Source of the DNA: Bacteroidota bacterium | GTDB lineage: Bacteria; Bacteroidota; Bacteroidia; Flavobacteriales; Weeksellaceae | Assembly (NCBI GenBank): GCA_018266955.1 | Contig: JAFDZI010000047.1 | Coordinates: 1 to 33,546 of the forward strand | Length of the DNA: 33,546 nucleotides | Reading direction: 5' to 3' | Shown here: in pieces, positions 18,161 to 25,232 of the stretch | How the letters are laid out: every line of letters begins with the position of its first letter | Position numbering within the stretch: the first letter of the stretch is position 1 | Position numbers and translations under genes: made by a program | Notes under the pieces: model-generated | The model's input: the letters and a program-made list of their open reading frames with translations, nothing else | Databases searched by the model: none | What the model was told of the DNA's origin: nothing

Positions 18161-18191
18161 AAAAGGAACTTTAGACTTTGAGGTTCCTTTT
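18161..18191 (+). terminator. Probable terminator after the YtxH gene
   Basis: A 9-bp stem, AAAAGGAAC (18161-18169) with GTTCCTTTT (18183-18191), closes a 13-nt loop and is followed by ACTTT. The T-run is short, so it may only attenuate transcription into the next two genes, for which no separate promoter was found. Confidence 0.6.
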
Positions 18192-18215
18192 ACTTTATAA
18201 TTAAAAAATTAAATC

Positions 18216-18524
18216 ATGCTAGATTTGTTGAAAGATTATGCTTCTAAAAAGGCCGAATTGCTCAAGCTAGAAGCCACAGAAAAAACAGCAATAACTGCAG
18301 GTACCACAACTTACTTAGTCATTGCAGCTATAGTATTGTTGTTTTTTATTGTTTTGTTTAACATTGGACTTGGTTTTTTGTTGGCAACTTTTGTGGAAAG
18401 TTATGCTTTAGGATTTATGATAGTAGCTGGAATTTATTTACTTCTGTTTGTTATTGTACTACTTTCTAAAAATTCAATTAAAAACAATATTGCCAATAAA
18501 ATTATTGAATTTATAAACGAATAA
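18216..18524 (+). CDS. Phage-holin-family (Holin-X type) membrane protein
   Basis: This is a 102-residue protein with an N-terminal charged helix (LLKDYASKKAELLKLEATEK) and two long membrane helices at about 32-57 and 63-84 (YLVIAAIVLLFFIVLFNI and LGFMIVAGIYLLLFVIVLL). It fits the Holin-X family (Phage_holin_3_6). Despite the family name, members are common in chromosomes outside prophages, and no phage genes are near. The stop is 2 nt before the start of the next gene, so the two are translationally close. Confidence 0.8.
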   Translation: MLDLLKDYASKKAELLKLEATEKTAITAGTTTYLVIAAIVLLFFIVLFNIGLGFLLATFVESYALGFMIVAGIYLLLFVIVLLSKNSIKNNIANKIIEFINE

Positions 18525-18526
18525 TC

Positions 18527-19021
18527 ATGGGGGCTCATAATAAACTAGAGGAATTAAGAAAAAAGAAACTTGCTTTGCAAGCAGAAGTTAAGGAAATGGA
18601 AAGTCACCTTACTTTGGATATTGCTAAAGAAAGCTTGAGCGAATTTACCAATGGCTTCAGCGATAAATTTTTAAAAGATACGGTAGATCACCATGGTCAG
18701 AGATCAGTTAGTCTGAAAACCGATGCGATAATAAAGGAAGTTGCCTTAGAAGTGAAAGACAGAATATTGGGAAAAAATGCCTTGTTTTCATTGGCCAATA
18801 CAGCAGCACAAAATGGCTTATTGGAAGAGGCTGTAAAACTGGGTATTACCGCTATGGTTGGGAATTTTGCTCAAAAGAATTTAAAAAATTCAAATTGGAA
18901 GAAGAAAGCCATTGGCTTGGCAATGGTGTATATTGCACCAATGGTGATTCGATTTGCCATCAACAAAGCCGATGAATACAGAAAAAATAAAAGTATCTCC
19001 AGTTTCGAACAGTTGATATAA
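18527..19021 (+). CDS. Hypothetical alpha-helical protein
   Basis: I do not recognise this 164-residue protein. Residues 3-29 look like a coiled coil (NKLEELRKKKLALQAEVKEM). The middle (DAIIKEVALEVKDRILGKNA, LGITAMVGNFAQKNL) is helical. A hydrophobic segment at about 126-143 (AIGLAMVYIAPMVIRFAI) may touch or cross the membrane. It starts 2 nt after the holin-like gene and is probably cotranscribed and possibly co-functional with it and the YtxH protein. Confidence 0.75.
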   Translation: MGAHNKLEELRKKKLALQAEVKEMESHLTLDIAKESLSEFTNGFSDKFLKDTVDHHGQRSVSLKTDAIIKEVALEVKDRILGKNALFSLANTAAQNGLLEEAVKLGITAMVGNFAQKNLKNSNWKKKAIGLAMVYIAPMVIRFAINKADEYRKNKSISSFEQLI

Positions 19022-19057
19022 ATGATATGGGCTACTTTTTGGAAAATAGCATGTCGT

Positions 19058-19119
19058 TCCTACGGAGCTTAAATTCTAATAACAATTACTTCCTATTAAG
19101 CTAGCGCTCCTACGGAGCT
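19058..19119. repeat. Two copies of a short palindromic intergenic repeat
   Basis: TCCTACGGAGCT occurs at 19058-19069 and 19108-19119. Within the second copy GCTCC-TAC-GGAGC (19106-19118) forms a small palindrome. It lies in the 270-nt gap between two convergent genes, typical of dispersed REP-like elements. Genome-wide abundance cannot be judged from this window. Confidence 0.6.
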
Positions 19120-19200
19120 ATATTAATTCCCATTTGGGTTTTAATTATTAGAAAGAAATTTTTGTAACAATAGCATCTATTTTTTTGAATTTTAAGCCTT

Positions 19201-19236
19201 AAAAAAGTTTATTGAAACAAAGTTCAATAAACTTTT
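19201..19236. terminator. Bidirectional terminator between convergent genes
   Basis: A perfect 14-bp stem, AAAAGTTTATTGAA (19203-19216) with TTCAATAAACTTTT (19223-19236), has a 6-nt loop. On the minus strand the stem is followed by a run of T, so it serves the methyltransferase gene best. It may also stop transcripts from the + strand gene ending at 19021. Confidence 0.8.
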
Positions 19237-19291
19237 AGTATCTTCAGCAATAATCGATTATTCAAAGAATTTCACCAACTATTTTTGACCA

Positions 19292-20020
19292 TTAAGCCCT
19301 AGAAAAAATTTCACCTAAAATAATCCCGGCAGCTATGGAAACATTGAGGCTCTCGGTGGATTGTTTGTTTCCAAATCTGGGTATGCATATCTTTTTATCG
19401 AGCATTTGCTCAGTTATGGGTCTAATGCCATTACCTTCATTCCCTAAAATAAGATTGATATTCTTTGGAAATTGCGTTGTGTAAATGCTTTCCCCGTCCA
19501 TATCTGTTCCGTATAGTAGATGATGATCTTGGGCTAAAAAACCATCCAATGTGCAATAATAAATGTTTGTTCTAGTAAATGAACCCATTGTTGCTTGTAT
19601 TACTTTGGGATTATAGTAATCTACAGTGTCCAGGCTACAGATGATTTGTTCTATGCCAAACCAATCGGCTAATCGAATGATGGTGCCTAAATTTCCGGGA
19701 TCTTGTATCCCATCCAAGACCAGTTGTATGCCTTTATTCTCGATTAATTGATTTTCTTTTCGTTCACAAATTGCTAAAGAATCTTTGGGATTTTGTAAAA
19801 AACTTATTTTTTTTAATTCTTGCTCGCTAATTTTTGTGATTTCAACTTCTGGGAATGATAAGCACTGAGGGTCAAGAGAAAAAATTTCTTTAATTTTATA
19901 TTCAGATAGGTGAAGTTCTTGTATGTTTTTGTTTCCTTCAACCACAAACAAATTGTATTTTTGCCTGAACTTCTTTTTATCTAAGGATTGTATAATTTTA
20001 ACTTTATGAGCGGTAAGCAT
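19292..20020 (-). CDS. TrmH/SpoU-family (SPOUT) RNA methyltransferase
   Basis: This is an S-adenosylmethionine-dependent 2'-O-ribose methyltransferase for rRNA or tRNA. The ATG at 20020 gives 242 residues. An N-terminal substrate-binding domain (VKIIQSLDKKKFRQKYNLFV) precedes a SPOUT knot domain with all three motifs: DGIQDPGNLGTIIRLADWFG, NLILGNEGNGI and ESLNVSIAAGIILGEI. An upstream in-frame start at 20143 would run far into the divergent gene and is less likely, since a consensus promoter sits at 20036-20043. The 5' end overlaps the divergent tamL by 15 bp. The exact RNA target cannot be read from sequence. Confidence 0.9.
   Translation of the reverse strand: MLTAHKVKIIQSLDKKKFRQKYNLFVVEGNKNIQELHLSEYKIKEIFSLDPQCLSFPEVEITKISEQELKKISFLQNPKDSLAICERKENQLIENKGIQLVLDGIQDPGNLGTIIRLADWFGIEQIICSLDTVDYYNPKVIQATMGSFTRTNIYYCTLDGFLAQDHHLLYGTDMDGESIYTTQFPKNINLILGNEGNGIRPITEQMLDKKICIPRFGNKQSTESLNVSIAAGIILGEIFSRA
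19956..19963 (+). promoter_or_regulatory. Promoter -7 element of tamL
   Basis: TATTTTTG matches TAnnTTTG exactly, 42 nt before the tamL ATG and inside the 5' part of the divergent methyltransferase gene. A TTTG at 19928-19931 is a possible -33 element at a rather long 24-nt spacing. A closer, weaker candidate, TAATTTTA (19993-20000), is also present. Confidence 0.5.
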
Positions 20021-22606
20021 ATCAAAAAATATTTCCAAAAGTATTATATATTTGGCTCTCTTGCAAGTGTTATTGTGGTTCTTTATGCTTGTAATGCAAC
20101 CGAAAAAGTGCCAAGTGGGCAGTATTTGCTCACCCAAAATCAATTAAATTTTAAAGATGGCTCTTTGTTTAGCAGTGAGTTAGAATCTGCAATTCTTCAA
20201 AAACCTAATAAAAAAGAACTTCTTTTTTTTCCCGTTCGTTTGTGGATGTACAATATGACCAATCCAAAATACGATACAATTTTGAGCCAATACATGGCCT
20301 TCCCAAAGCAAATGAGAAATCAAAATCTTAGAGATTCTCTTTTTGTGAAAAACGGACATCCAGAATATGTGGGCAGAAGCCTTTTTTGGAACCGTTTTTT
20401 TTACTCGATTGGTAAGCCTCCTGTAATTTTGGATCATAACAAAACCGATAAAACAGCAGCTGTATTGCAATCTCGTTTAAAAAATCATGGCTATTGGGAT
20501 GCCAAAGTTTCTTATGCCATTACCAAAGATTCAACCAGCAAAAAAGCCAAAGTAGAATATGATATTGTACATAAGGACCCAACCTACATCTATGATTTCT
20601 ATTATAGCATTCCCGATGGCAATATAAAAGATGTGTATCAAAGAGATTTTTCGCAGTCTTTAATTAAAAAAGGGGAAATTTTGGATCATTCTGTTTTAGA
20701 AAAAGAAGCCAAAAGAATCACAGAACTTATGAAAGATGAGGGGTTTTATAAATTCAATTATAGTGGTGAAGAGATTTTTTTCGTTACCGATACTTTGAAG
20801 AGTACAAAATCTGTCCCTCTAACCTTGAATGTAAAAAGGGATTCTGTAAATACACCCTACAAGATTGCCAAAATTGGCAATATAGATGTTGCAGTAGTAG
20901 ATGAGGCTAAGGAATTTCCTAAAAAAACTCATAAAGACAGCCTTTTCGGAATTCGTTTTCATCAGGTTGAAGACAAGTTTAAAAACAGAGCTTTGTGGAG
21001 AACGATTACCTTAAAAACAGGTGAAAGATACGACCAGAAAATGTTGGAACTCACCAAAAGAAACCTTTTGGCAACGAATAATTTTTCCATAATTAAAGCA
21101 AAAGATTCCTTAAGAAAAGATGGTTTTGGCGAAGCAGGGAACGATGCTACTTTGGACGCTTTATATATACTGAAACCCTTACCAAAATTCGAAAGAAAAT
21201 ACGGATTAGATGCCAATTATTCCCAATTGTTGAGCTTTGCTTTTAGCCCAACGGTAGAGTTACTTACCCGAAATGTTTTCGGAGGTATGGAGAATTTGAG
21301 CACCAGTGTTACCGGTGTTTTTGGTAGAATTGTAAATCCGTCGGATGTATCGTCCAGACTTTGGGCTTATGAAATATCGGCTCAAGCCAATTTGTCTTTT
21401 CCTAGGTTATTGCTCCCATTCAAGTATTATAAAATTATCCCCAAAAGATATTCTCCTACTTCAACCATTAATTTAGGAGCATCTGTACAAAAGAATATTG
21501 GGATGGATAGAATCAACTTTAATGGGGGACTCAATTATTTTGCGAATATTAACGATCGAGTGGTGCACAAGTTAACCGTCTTCAACACCCTTTTGAGTTT
21601 AACCCAAAACAAATCCAAATATTATGATTATTATGTTAATGATAATCAGATTCGTTTGATGGTGTTTAATGACTACTTTCAGTTCGATCCTAGCTTGAAA
21701 ACATTATTGGATAATGGTACAATAGACATAGACCAAGCTACTGCAATAATAATGAACAATGATGATTATTTGGATACCAAAACATCCGATGCAGATATAA
21801 AAATGATAGAATCATTTTTGCAAACGCTTATCAATAAAAATCGTTTGACGCAAGATGTGCTTATTTCCTCATTATTATACGATTTTACTTATAACGAAAT
21901 GGGCAAAAAGGAATATAAAAATCCTTTTTATCTAAACGCTAAAATTGAGTTAGCAGGTAATTTATTAAGCTTAGTCAAGTCTTCCTCACAAGAAAAGGGA
22001 GTGGCAACTACCGATCAAAAAACCATCTTCAATGTTCCTTATTCTCAATTTGTAAAGGTTGATTTGGACATCAGAAAACATATAAAATTTAATGATGGCA
22101 AAAATACACTTGCTCTGAGACAATTTATTGGGGTAGGAATTCCGTACGGAAACTCCAATGCAATGCCTTTTGTACGGTCTTATTTTAATGGTGGTTCCAA
22201 TGACATCCGTGCTTGGTTGCCTTTCGGTGGGTTGGGTCCTTCGGATTCGCAAATGGATGAATCGCTAAGAAGATACATCATGGATAATGTGAAATTAACC
22301 ACCAATATAGAGTATAGAATCCCTTTCAATTCCATGTACGAAGGAGCCATATTTACCGATATGGGGAACATCTGGAGCCTGAAAGAAAATGGTTTTGGTG
22401 ATGAGTTTAAACTAAATAAATTCTACAAACAAATGGGGATAGGCAGTGGTGTAGGACTAAGACTGAATATAGCCTACATAACCTTTAGACTAGATATGGC
22501 ATACAAAATATATGATCCTAACCAACCCGAAGGCGAAAGATGGAGGTTTAATAAAATTCAACCCCTGAAACCCACCTGGAATATAGCTTTCTTTTATCCG
22601 TTTTAG
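20006..22606 (+). CDS. tamL: Translocation and assembly module lipoprotein TamL (BamA/TamA-like)
   Basis: This is an Omp85-superfamily outer-membrane protein of Bacteroidota, thought to work with TamB in outer-membrane homeostasis. From the ATG at 20006 it has 866 residues. The N-terminus is a lipoprotein signal (ASVIVVLYAC, lipidated Cys near residue 29) followed by NATEKVPSGQYLL, typical of this family. POTRA-like segments occupy roughly 30-400 (for example LKNHGYWDAKVSYAITKDST). The rest is a 16-strand type barrel with YFNGGSNDIRAWLPFGGLGP and the last strand PTWNIAFFYPF ending in F. An in-frame TTG at 19988 is less likely than this ATG. The 5' end overlaps the divergent methyltransferase gene. 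tamB is not in the window. Confidence 0.88.
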   Translation: MSGKHIKKYFQKYYIFGSLASVIVVLYACNATEKVPSGQYLLTQNQLNFKDGSLFSSELESAILQKPNKKELLFFPVRLWMYNMTNPKYDTILSQYMAFPKQMRNQNLRDSLFVKNGHPEYVGRSLFWNRFFYSIGKPPVILDHNKTDKTAAVLQSRLKNHGYWDAKVSYAITKDSTSKKAKVEYDIVHKDPTYIYDFYYSIPDGNIKDVYQRDFSQSLIKKGEILDHSVLEKEAKRITELMKDEGFYKFNYSGEEIFFVTDTLKSTKSVPLTLNVKRDSVNTPYKIAKIGNIDVAVVDEAKEFPKKTHKDSLFGIRFHQVEDKFKNRALWRTITLKTGERYDQKMLELTKRNLLATNNFSIIKAKDSLRKDGFGEAGNDATLDALYILKPLPKFERKYGLDANYSQLLSFAFSPTVELLTRNVFGGMENLSTSVTGVFGRIVNPSDVSSRLWAYEISAQANLSFPRLLLPFKYYKIIPKRYSPTSTINLGASVQKNIGMDRINFNGGLNYFANINDRVVHKLTVFNTLLSLTQNKSKYYDYYVNDNQIRLMVFNDYFQFDPSLKTLLDNGTIDIDQATAIIMNNDDYLDTKTSDADIKMIESFLQTLINKNRLTQDVLISSLLYDFTYNEMGKKEYKNPFYLNAKIELAGNLLSLVKSSSQEKGVATTDQKTIFNVPYSQFVKVDLDIRKHIKFNDGKNTLALRQFIGVGIPYGNSNAMPFVRSYFNGGSNDIRAWLPFGGLGPSDSQMDESLRRYIMDNVKLTTNIEYRIPFNSMYEGAIFTDMGNIWSLKENGFGDEFKLNKFYKQMGIGSGVGLRLNIAYITFRLDMAYKIYDPNQPEGERWRFNKIQPLKPTWNIAFFYPF
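20036..20066 (-). promoter_or_regulatory. Promoter of the SPOUT methyltransferase (TTG-N20-TACTTTTG)
   Basis: On the minus strand TTG (20064-20066), a 20-nt spacer and TACTTTTG (20036-20043, exact TAnnTTTG) form a full promoter. Transcription would start near 20029, about 9 nt before the ATG at 20020. The whole element lies inside the tamL signal-peptide codons. Confidence 0.6.
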
Positions 22607-22781
22607 CACCGAATTTTGGTATGAAATATGTTAGTAAAGAAAAAAATAATTTAAAAATTTACTTTTATCTAATCGTTTTGAAAGCCAATAATATTCATCG
22701 ATTTCATAAGAAAAATAAAGATGAACACGAACACGATTGGAAAAAGAGAGACCAATAAAAACATTAAAATAATATCAACTT

Positions 22782-23456
22782 ATGAACAAAAATACAATTG
22801 TAATGGCTACAATGGCCATGGCAGTAGTTGGAGGAACAGTACAATCTTGTGCTACTATCGCTACTTCTTCTATTGGGATAGCCATCATCAAACAAGTGTT
22901 GTTGGGAGGTATTTCTACAGGAGTATCTATATTTAAAGATAAAGATGCTTTCCTTTCCAATGCTTTAATTGAAAAAGCCATGCCTACTTCTTTGGTAAAA
23001 ATAAATTCGATGTTGGAAAAAGTATCTCCTCAACTCGTAGCTAAAGAAAAAGACTACATAGCCCAAGCTGCTGCATATACAGCGACTGTTTCCGAACCGA
23101 TATTAAAAAACGCTGTCAATTCTTTGAATGCCCAAGACATGGATAGAATAATGAACGGCACAACGGCGACCCAAATCCTTAGGGAAAAATCGTCCCAACA
23201 ATTGGTGGCGGCTATTTTACCCAAAGTAGATGAAAAACTCAATCAATTTGGAATAGTGAAGACCATCAATTCTGCTTTATCCGGAACCAACCTTCTTAAT
23301 TCTATTTTGGGTGGTCAGTCTTCGGATGCATCGCAGCAATCGGGTAGATTGTCTCAATTTGCTACGGAACAAATGGTTAATGGAATGTTTAGCATCATAG
23401 AAAAACACGAAAAAGAGAATAAAAACTCTATCTTGGGAGCGTTTAACAAGAAATAA
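22782..23456 (+). CDS. DUF4197 domain-containing lipoprotein
   Basis: This is a 224-residue exported protein of unknown function. The signal peptide (NTIVMATMAMAVVGGTVQSC) ends in a cysteine near residue 23 that suggests lipidation. The DUF4197 signature follows: DAFLSNALIEKAMPTSLVKI, then LVAAILPKVDEKLNQFG. It lies 175 nt after tamL and 6 nt before the DUF493 gene, with which it is probably cotranscribed. No good promoter was found in the gap upstream. Confidence 0.85.
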   Translation: MNKNTIVMATMAMAVVGGTVQSCATIATSSIGIAIIKQVLLGGISTGVSIFKDKDAFLSNALIEKAMPTSLVKINSMLEKVSPQLVAKEKDYIAQAAAYTATVSEPILKNAVNSLNAQDMDRIMNGTTATQILREKSSQQLVAAILPKVDEKLNQFGIVKTINSALSGTNLLNSILGGQSSDASQQSGRLSQFATEQMVNGMFSIIEKHEKENKNSILGAFNKK

Positions 23457-23462
23457 ATAAGA

Positions 23463-23768
23463 ATGAATATTATAGAAAACAATACCTACGATAATCCCGA
23501 AGATTTTTATCAGTCTTTAAAGGAAAAATTGGAAGCGAACTATGAATTTCCTCAAGATTATTTGTTTAAATTTATCGTGGAAAATAACACTTCAAAACTG
23601 GCCGAAATATACCAAGTTTTTGATGGCATCCATTACACCCTTGGCAATAGGGAAAGTAAAAATGGGAAATATATCTCTGCCAACATCAAAGCTTTTGTCC
23701 TAAGTTCGGATCATGTGATAGAATTGTACCAAAAAGTTGGGAAAATAGAAGGCGTAATGATGTTGTAA
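23463..23768 (+). CDS. DUF493 (YbeD-like) protein
   Basis: This is a small cytoplasmic protein of 101 residues with the ferredoxin-like DUF493/YbeD fold. Typical segments are EDFYQSLKEKLEANYEFPQD, YLFKFIVENN and the strand set GKYISANIKAFVLSSDHVIE. In E. coli YbeD is linked to the lipoate operon; no lipoate genes are here, so the role is unknown. It follows the DUF4197 gene by 6 nt and ends before a strong bidirectional terminator. Confidence 0.85.
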   Translation: MNIIENNTYDNPEDFYQSLKEKLEANYEFPQDYLFKFIVENNTSKLAEIYQVFDGIHYTLGNRESKNGKYISANIKAFVLSSDHVIELYQKVGKIEGVMML

Positions 23769-23782
23769 AATTTTAAAATAAG

Positions 23783-23819
23783 AAAAAGAGTTGGCAATAT
23801 TAATTTACCAACTCTTTTT
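23783..23819. terminator. Bidirectional terminator between the DUF493 gene and gldA
   Basis: A perfect 12-bp stem, AAAAAGAGTTGG (23783-23794) with CCAACTCTTTTT (23808-23819), has a 13-nt loop and T-rich sequence on both strands. It directly abuts the gldA stop codon (23820-23822 on the minus strand). Confidence 0.9.
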
Positions 23820-24530
23820 TTATGCTTCTGTTACGGATTTTGTATAATGGGTAAAGGCTTCTTCCAAGCTGTTGAATTTATCTTTGAATTCTTGTATTGG
23901 ACAGTCTTGTAGTATAGTGCCTTGGTGTATTAATATAACCCTGGAGCATAGGGCTTCTACTTCTTGCATAATATGGGTGGACAAAATAACGGTTTTTTCC
24001 TTACCAATTTCCTTTATCACATTTCTGATTTCTAAAATTTGGTTAGGATCTAAACCATTGGTAGGCTCATCCAAAATTAAAATATCTGGTTGGTGCATTA
24101 TGGCTTGTGCCAGTCCCACTCTTTGTTTGTATCCTTTGGATAATTGCTGTATTTTCTTAGTTTTCTCCGGGGTAATTCCCACCAATTCAATTACTTCATC
24201 TACTCTAGATTCGGGTATTTGATGAAGGTTGGCCACAAACATTAGATATTCTTTGATGTACATTTCCATATACAATGGGTTGTTTTCCGGTAAAAATCCC
24301 ATTCTTTTCTTACATTCTAATTCTTGCTGAGCACTGGGCTTACCGTTGAATAATATTTCGCCTTCTTCAATATCCAAAACCCCCGTAATGGTCTTCATCA
24401 GGGTGGATTTTCCTGCACCATTAGGACCCAATAAACCAATGATTTCGTTTTTGTCAATTTTAATACTAATGTTGTTTAGTGCCTGTTGGGAACCAAACTT
24501 TTTATTGAGATTGATGATTTCTAAAGACAT
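23820..24530 (-). CDS. gldA: Gliding motility ABC transporter ATP-binding protein GldA
   Basis: This is the ATPase that powers the GldA-GldF-GldG transporter. From the ATG at 24530 it has 236 residues. Walker A is GPNGAGKST (35-43), the signature LSKGYKQR (130-137), Walker B ILILDEP (150-156), and the switch histidine follows in VILSTHIMQEVEA. The helix after Walker A and the region MGFLPENNPLYMEMYIKEYL match GldA. An in-frame ATG at 24551 would add seven residues (MHKLTKN) not seen in ABC ATPases and is less likely. It is encoded about 9.6 kb from gldFG, on the opposite strand, as is normal in flavobacteria. Confidence 0.9.
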   Translation of the reverse strand: MSLEIINLNKKFGSQQALNNISIKIDKNEIIGLLGPNGAGKSTLMKTITGVLDIEEGEILFNGKPSAQQELECKKRMGFLPENNPLYMEMYIKEYLMFVANLHQIPESRVDEVIELVGITPEKTKKIQQLSKGYKQRVGLAQAIMHQPDILILDEPTNGLDPNQILEIRNVIKEIGKEKTVILSTHIMQEVEALCSRVILIHQGTILQDCPIQEFKDKFNSLEEAFTHYTKSVTEA

Positions 24531-24561
24531 GTTTTTTGTTAGTTTATGCAAAAATTAAAAT

Positions 24562-24586
24562 AAAAACTCACCTTTCAGATGAGTTT
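24562..24586 (-). terminator. Terminator after the exported 170-residue gene
   Basis: On the minus strand AAACTCATC (24578-24586) pairs with GGTGAGTTT (24564-24572) over 9 bp including one T-G pair. The loop is 5 nt and TTTTTATTTT follows. It lies between the 170-residue gene and gldA, which suggests gldA has its own promoter. Confidence 0.6.
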
Positions 24587-24603
24587 GTGTTTTGTATGGA
24601 TTT

Positions 24604-25116
24604 TTATTTTCTTTTTTTTGATTTTTTAGCTTTACTTGGAGTTCCGTCTTGTACTGTTCCTAGGGCTAAAGAAGAACCTGGTGCTTTACCAAAAATCTTT
24701 TCTACTTGCTTTCTATTCAAAAACTGCGATTTACCAGTAAATTTTTTGTTTTTGTTGATATACTGTATGAATTGCACCGTGGGTTGACCAAAGTTTTTCT
24801 CGAAATGTAATTCCAAAATATCTTCTGGCAATTCTAGGGTAATATCCGTTTTGGGTAAAGTATTCAGGCCATCAATGATGAGTTTGTAGAAAGTATCCAT
24901 GTCGTTATTCAAATCAGAAAAAGTAAACGAACGAATGGTATTCATGTTTCCCGCATTGATGTCTTGATAATTAAAAACATATTTATTCCCTCTCTTGTAC
25001 AAACCTACAGAATTGTCTTTCCCAACTTCAATTAATGCATCTGTTTGGATGATTTTTATTTGTGAAAAAGCCAATGAAGAAATCAATATAAAGAAAAATA
25101 TAGTAAGTTTTTTCAT
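24604..25116 (-). CDS. Hypothetical exported protein
   Basis: This is a 170-residue protein I do not recognise. It has a clean signal peptide (MKKLTIFFFILISSLAFSQ, cleavage after about residue 19). A soluble domain follows with segments such as YKRGNKYVFNYQDINAG and LELPEDILELHFEKNFGQPT, and a very basic tail (SKAKKSKKRK). The tail may bind anionic surface material, but that is inference. It lies between gldA and the MocR-like gene on the same strand, with a probable terminator before gldA. Confidence 0.8.
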   Translation of the reverse strand: MKKLTIFFFILISSLAFSQIKIIQTDALIEVGKDNSVGLYKRGNKYVFNYQDINAGNMNTIRSFTFSDLNNDMDTFYKLIIDGLNTLPKTDITLELPEDILELHFEKNFGQPTVQFIQYINKNKKFTGKSQFLNRKQVEKIFGKAPGSSLALGTVQDGTPSKAKKSKKRK

Positions 25117-25232
25117 AAAATTTTAATTTTTAATTTTTAGTTCATTATTTGTTTGTGTTTTTTGCATTTACTCTTTTGAAATGTTGATGTAAAATTAGTG
25201 TTTTTTTTGTTTTCTAAAAACTTTTCTTACGG

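Noticed and set aside
18216..18524. Prophage remnant based on the holin-like gene
   Set aside because: Holin-X proteins are common chromosomal membrane proteins and no other phage gene is nearby.
22721..22936. A 71-codon frame overlapping the start of the DUF4197 gene
   Set aside because: It is out of frame with a recognised lipoprotein and has low-complexity composition.
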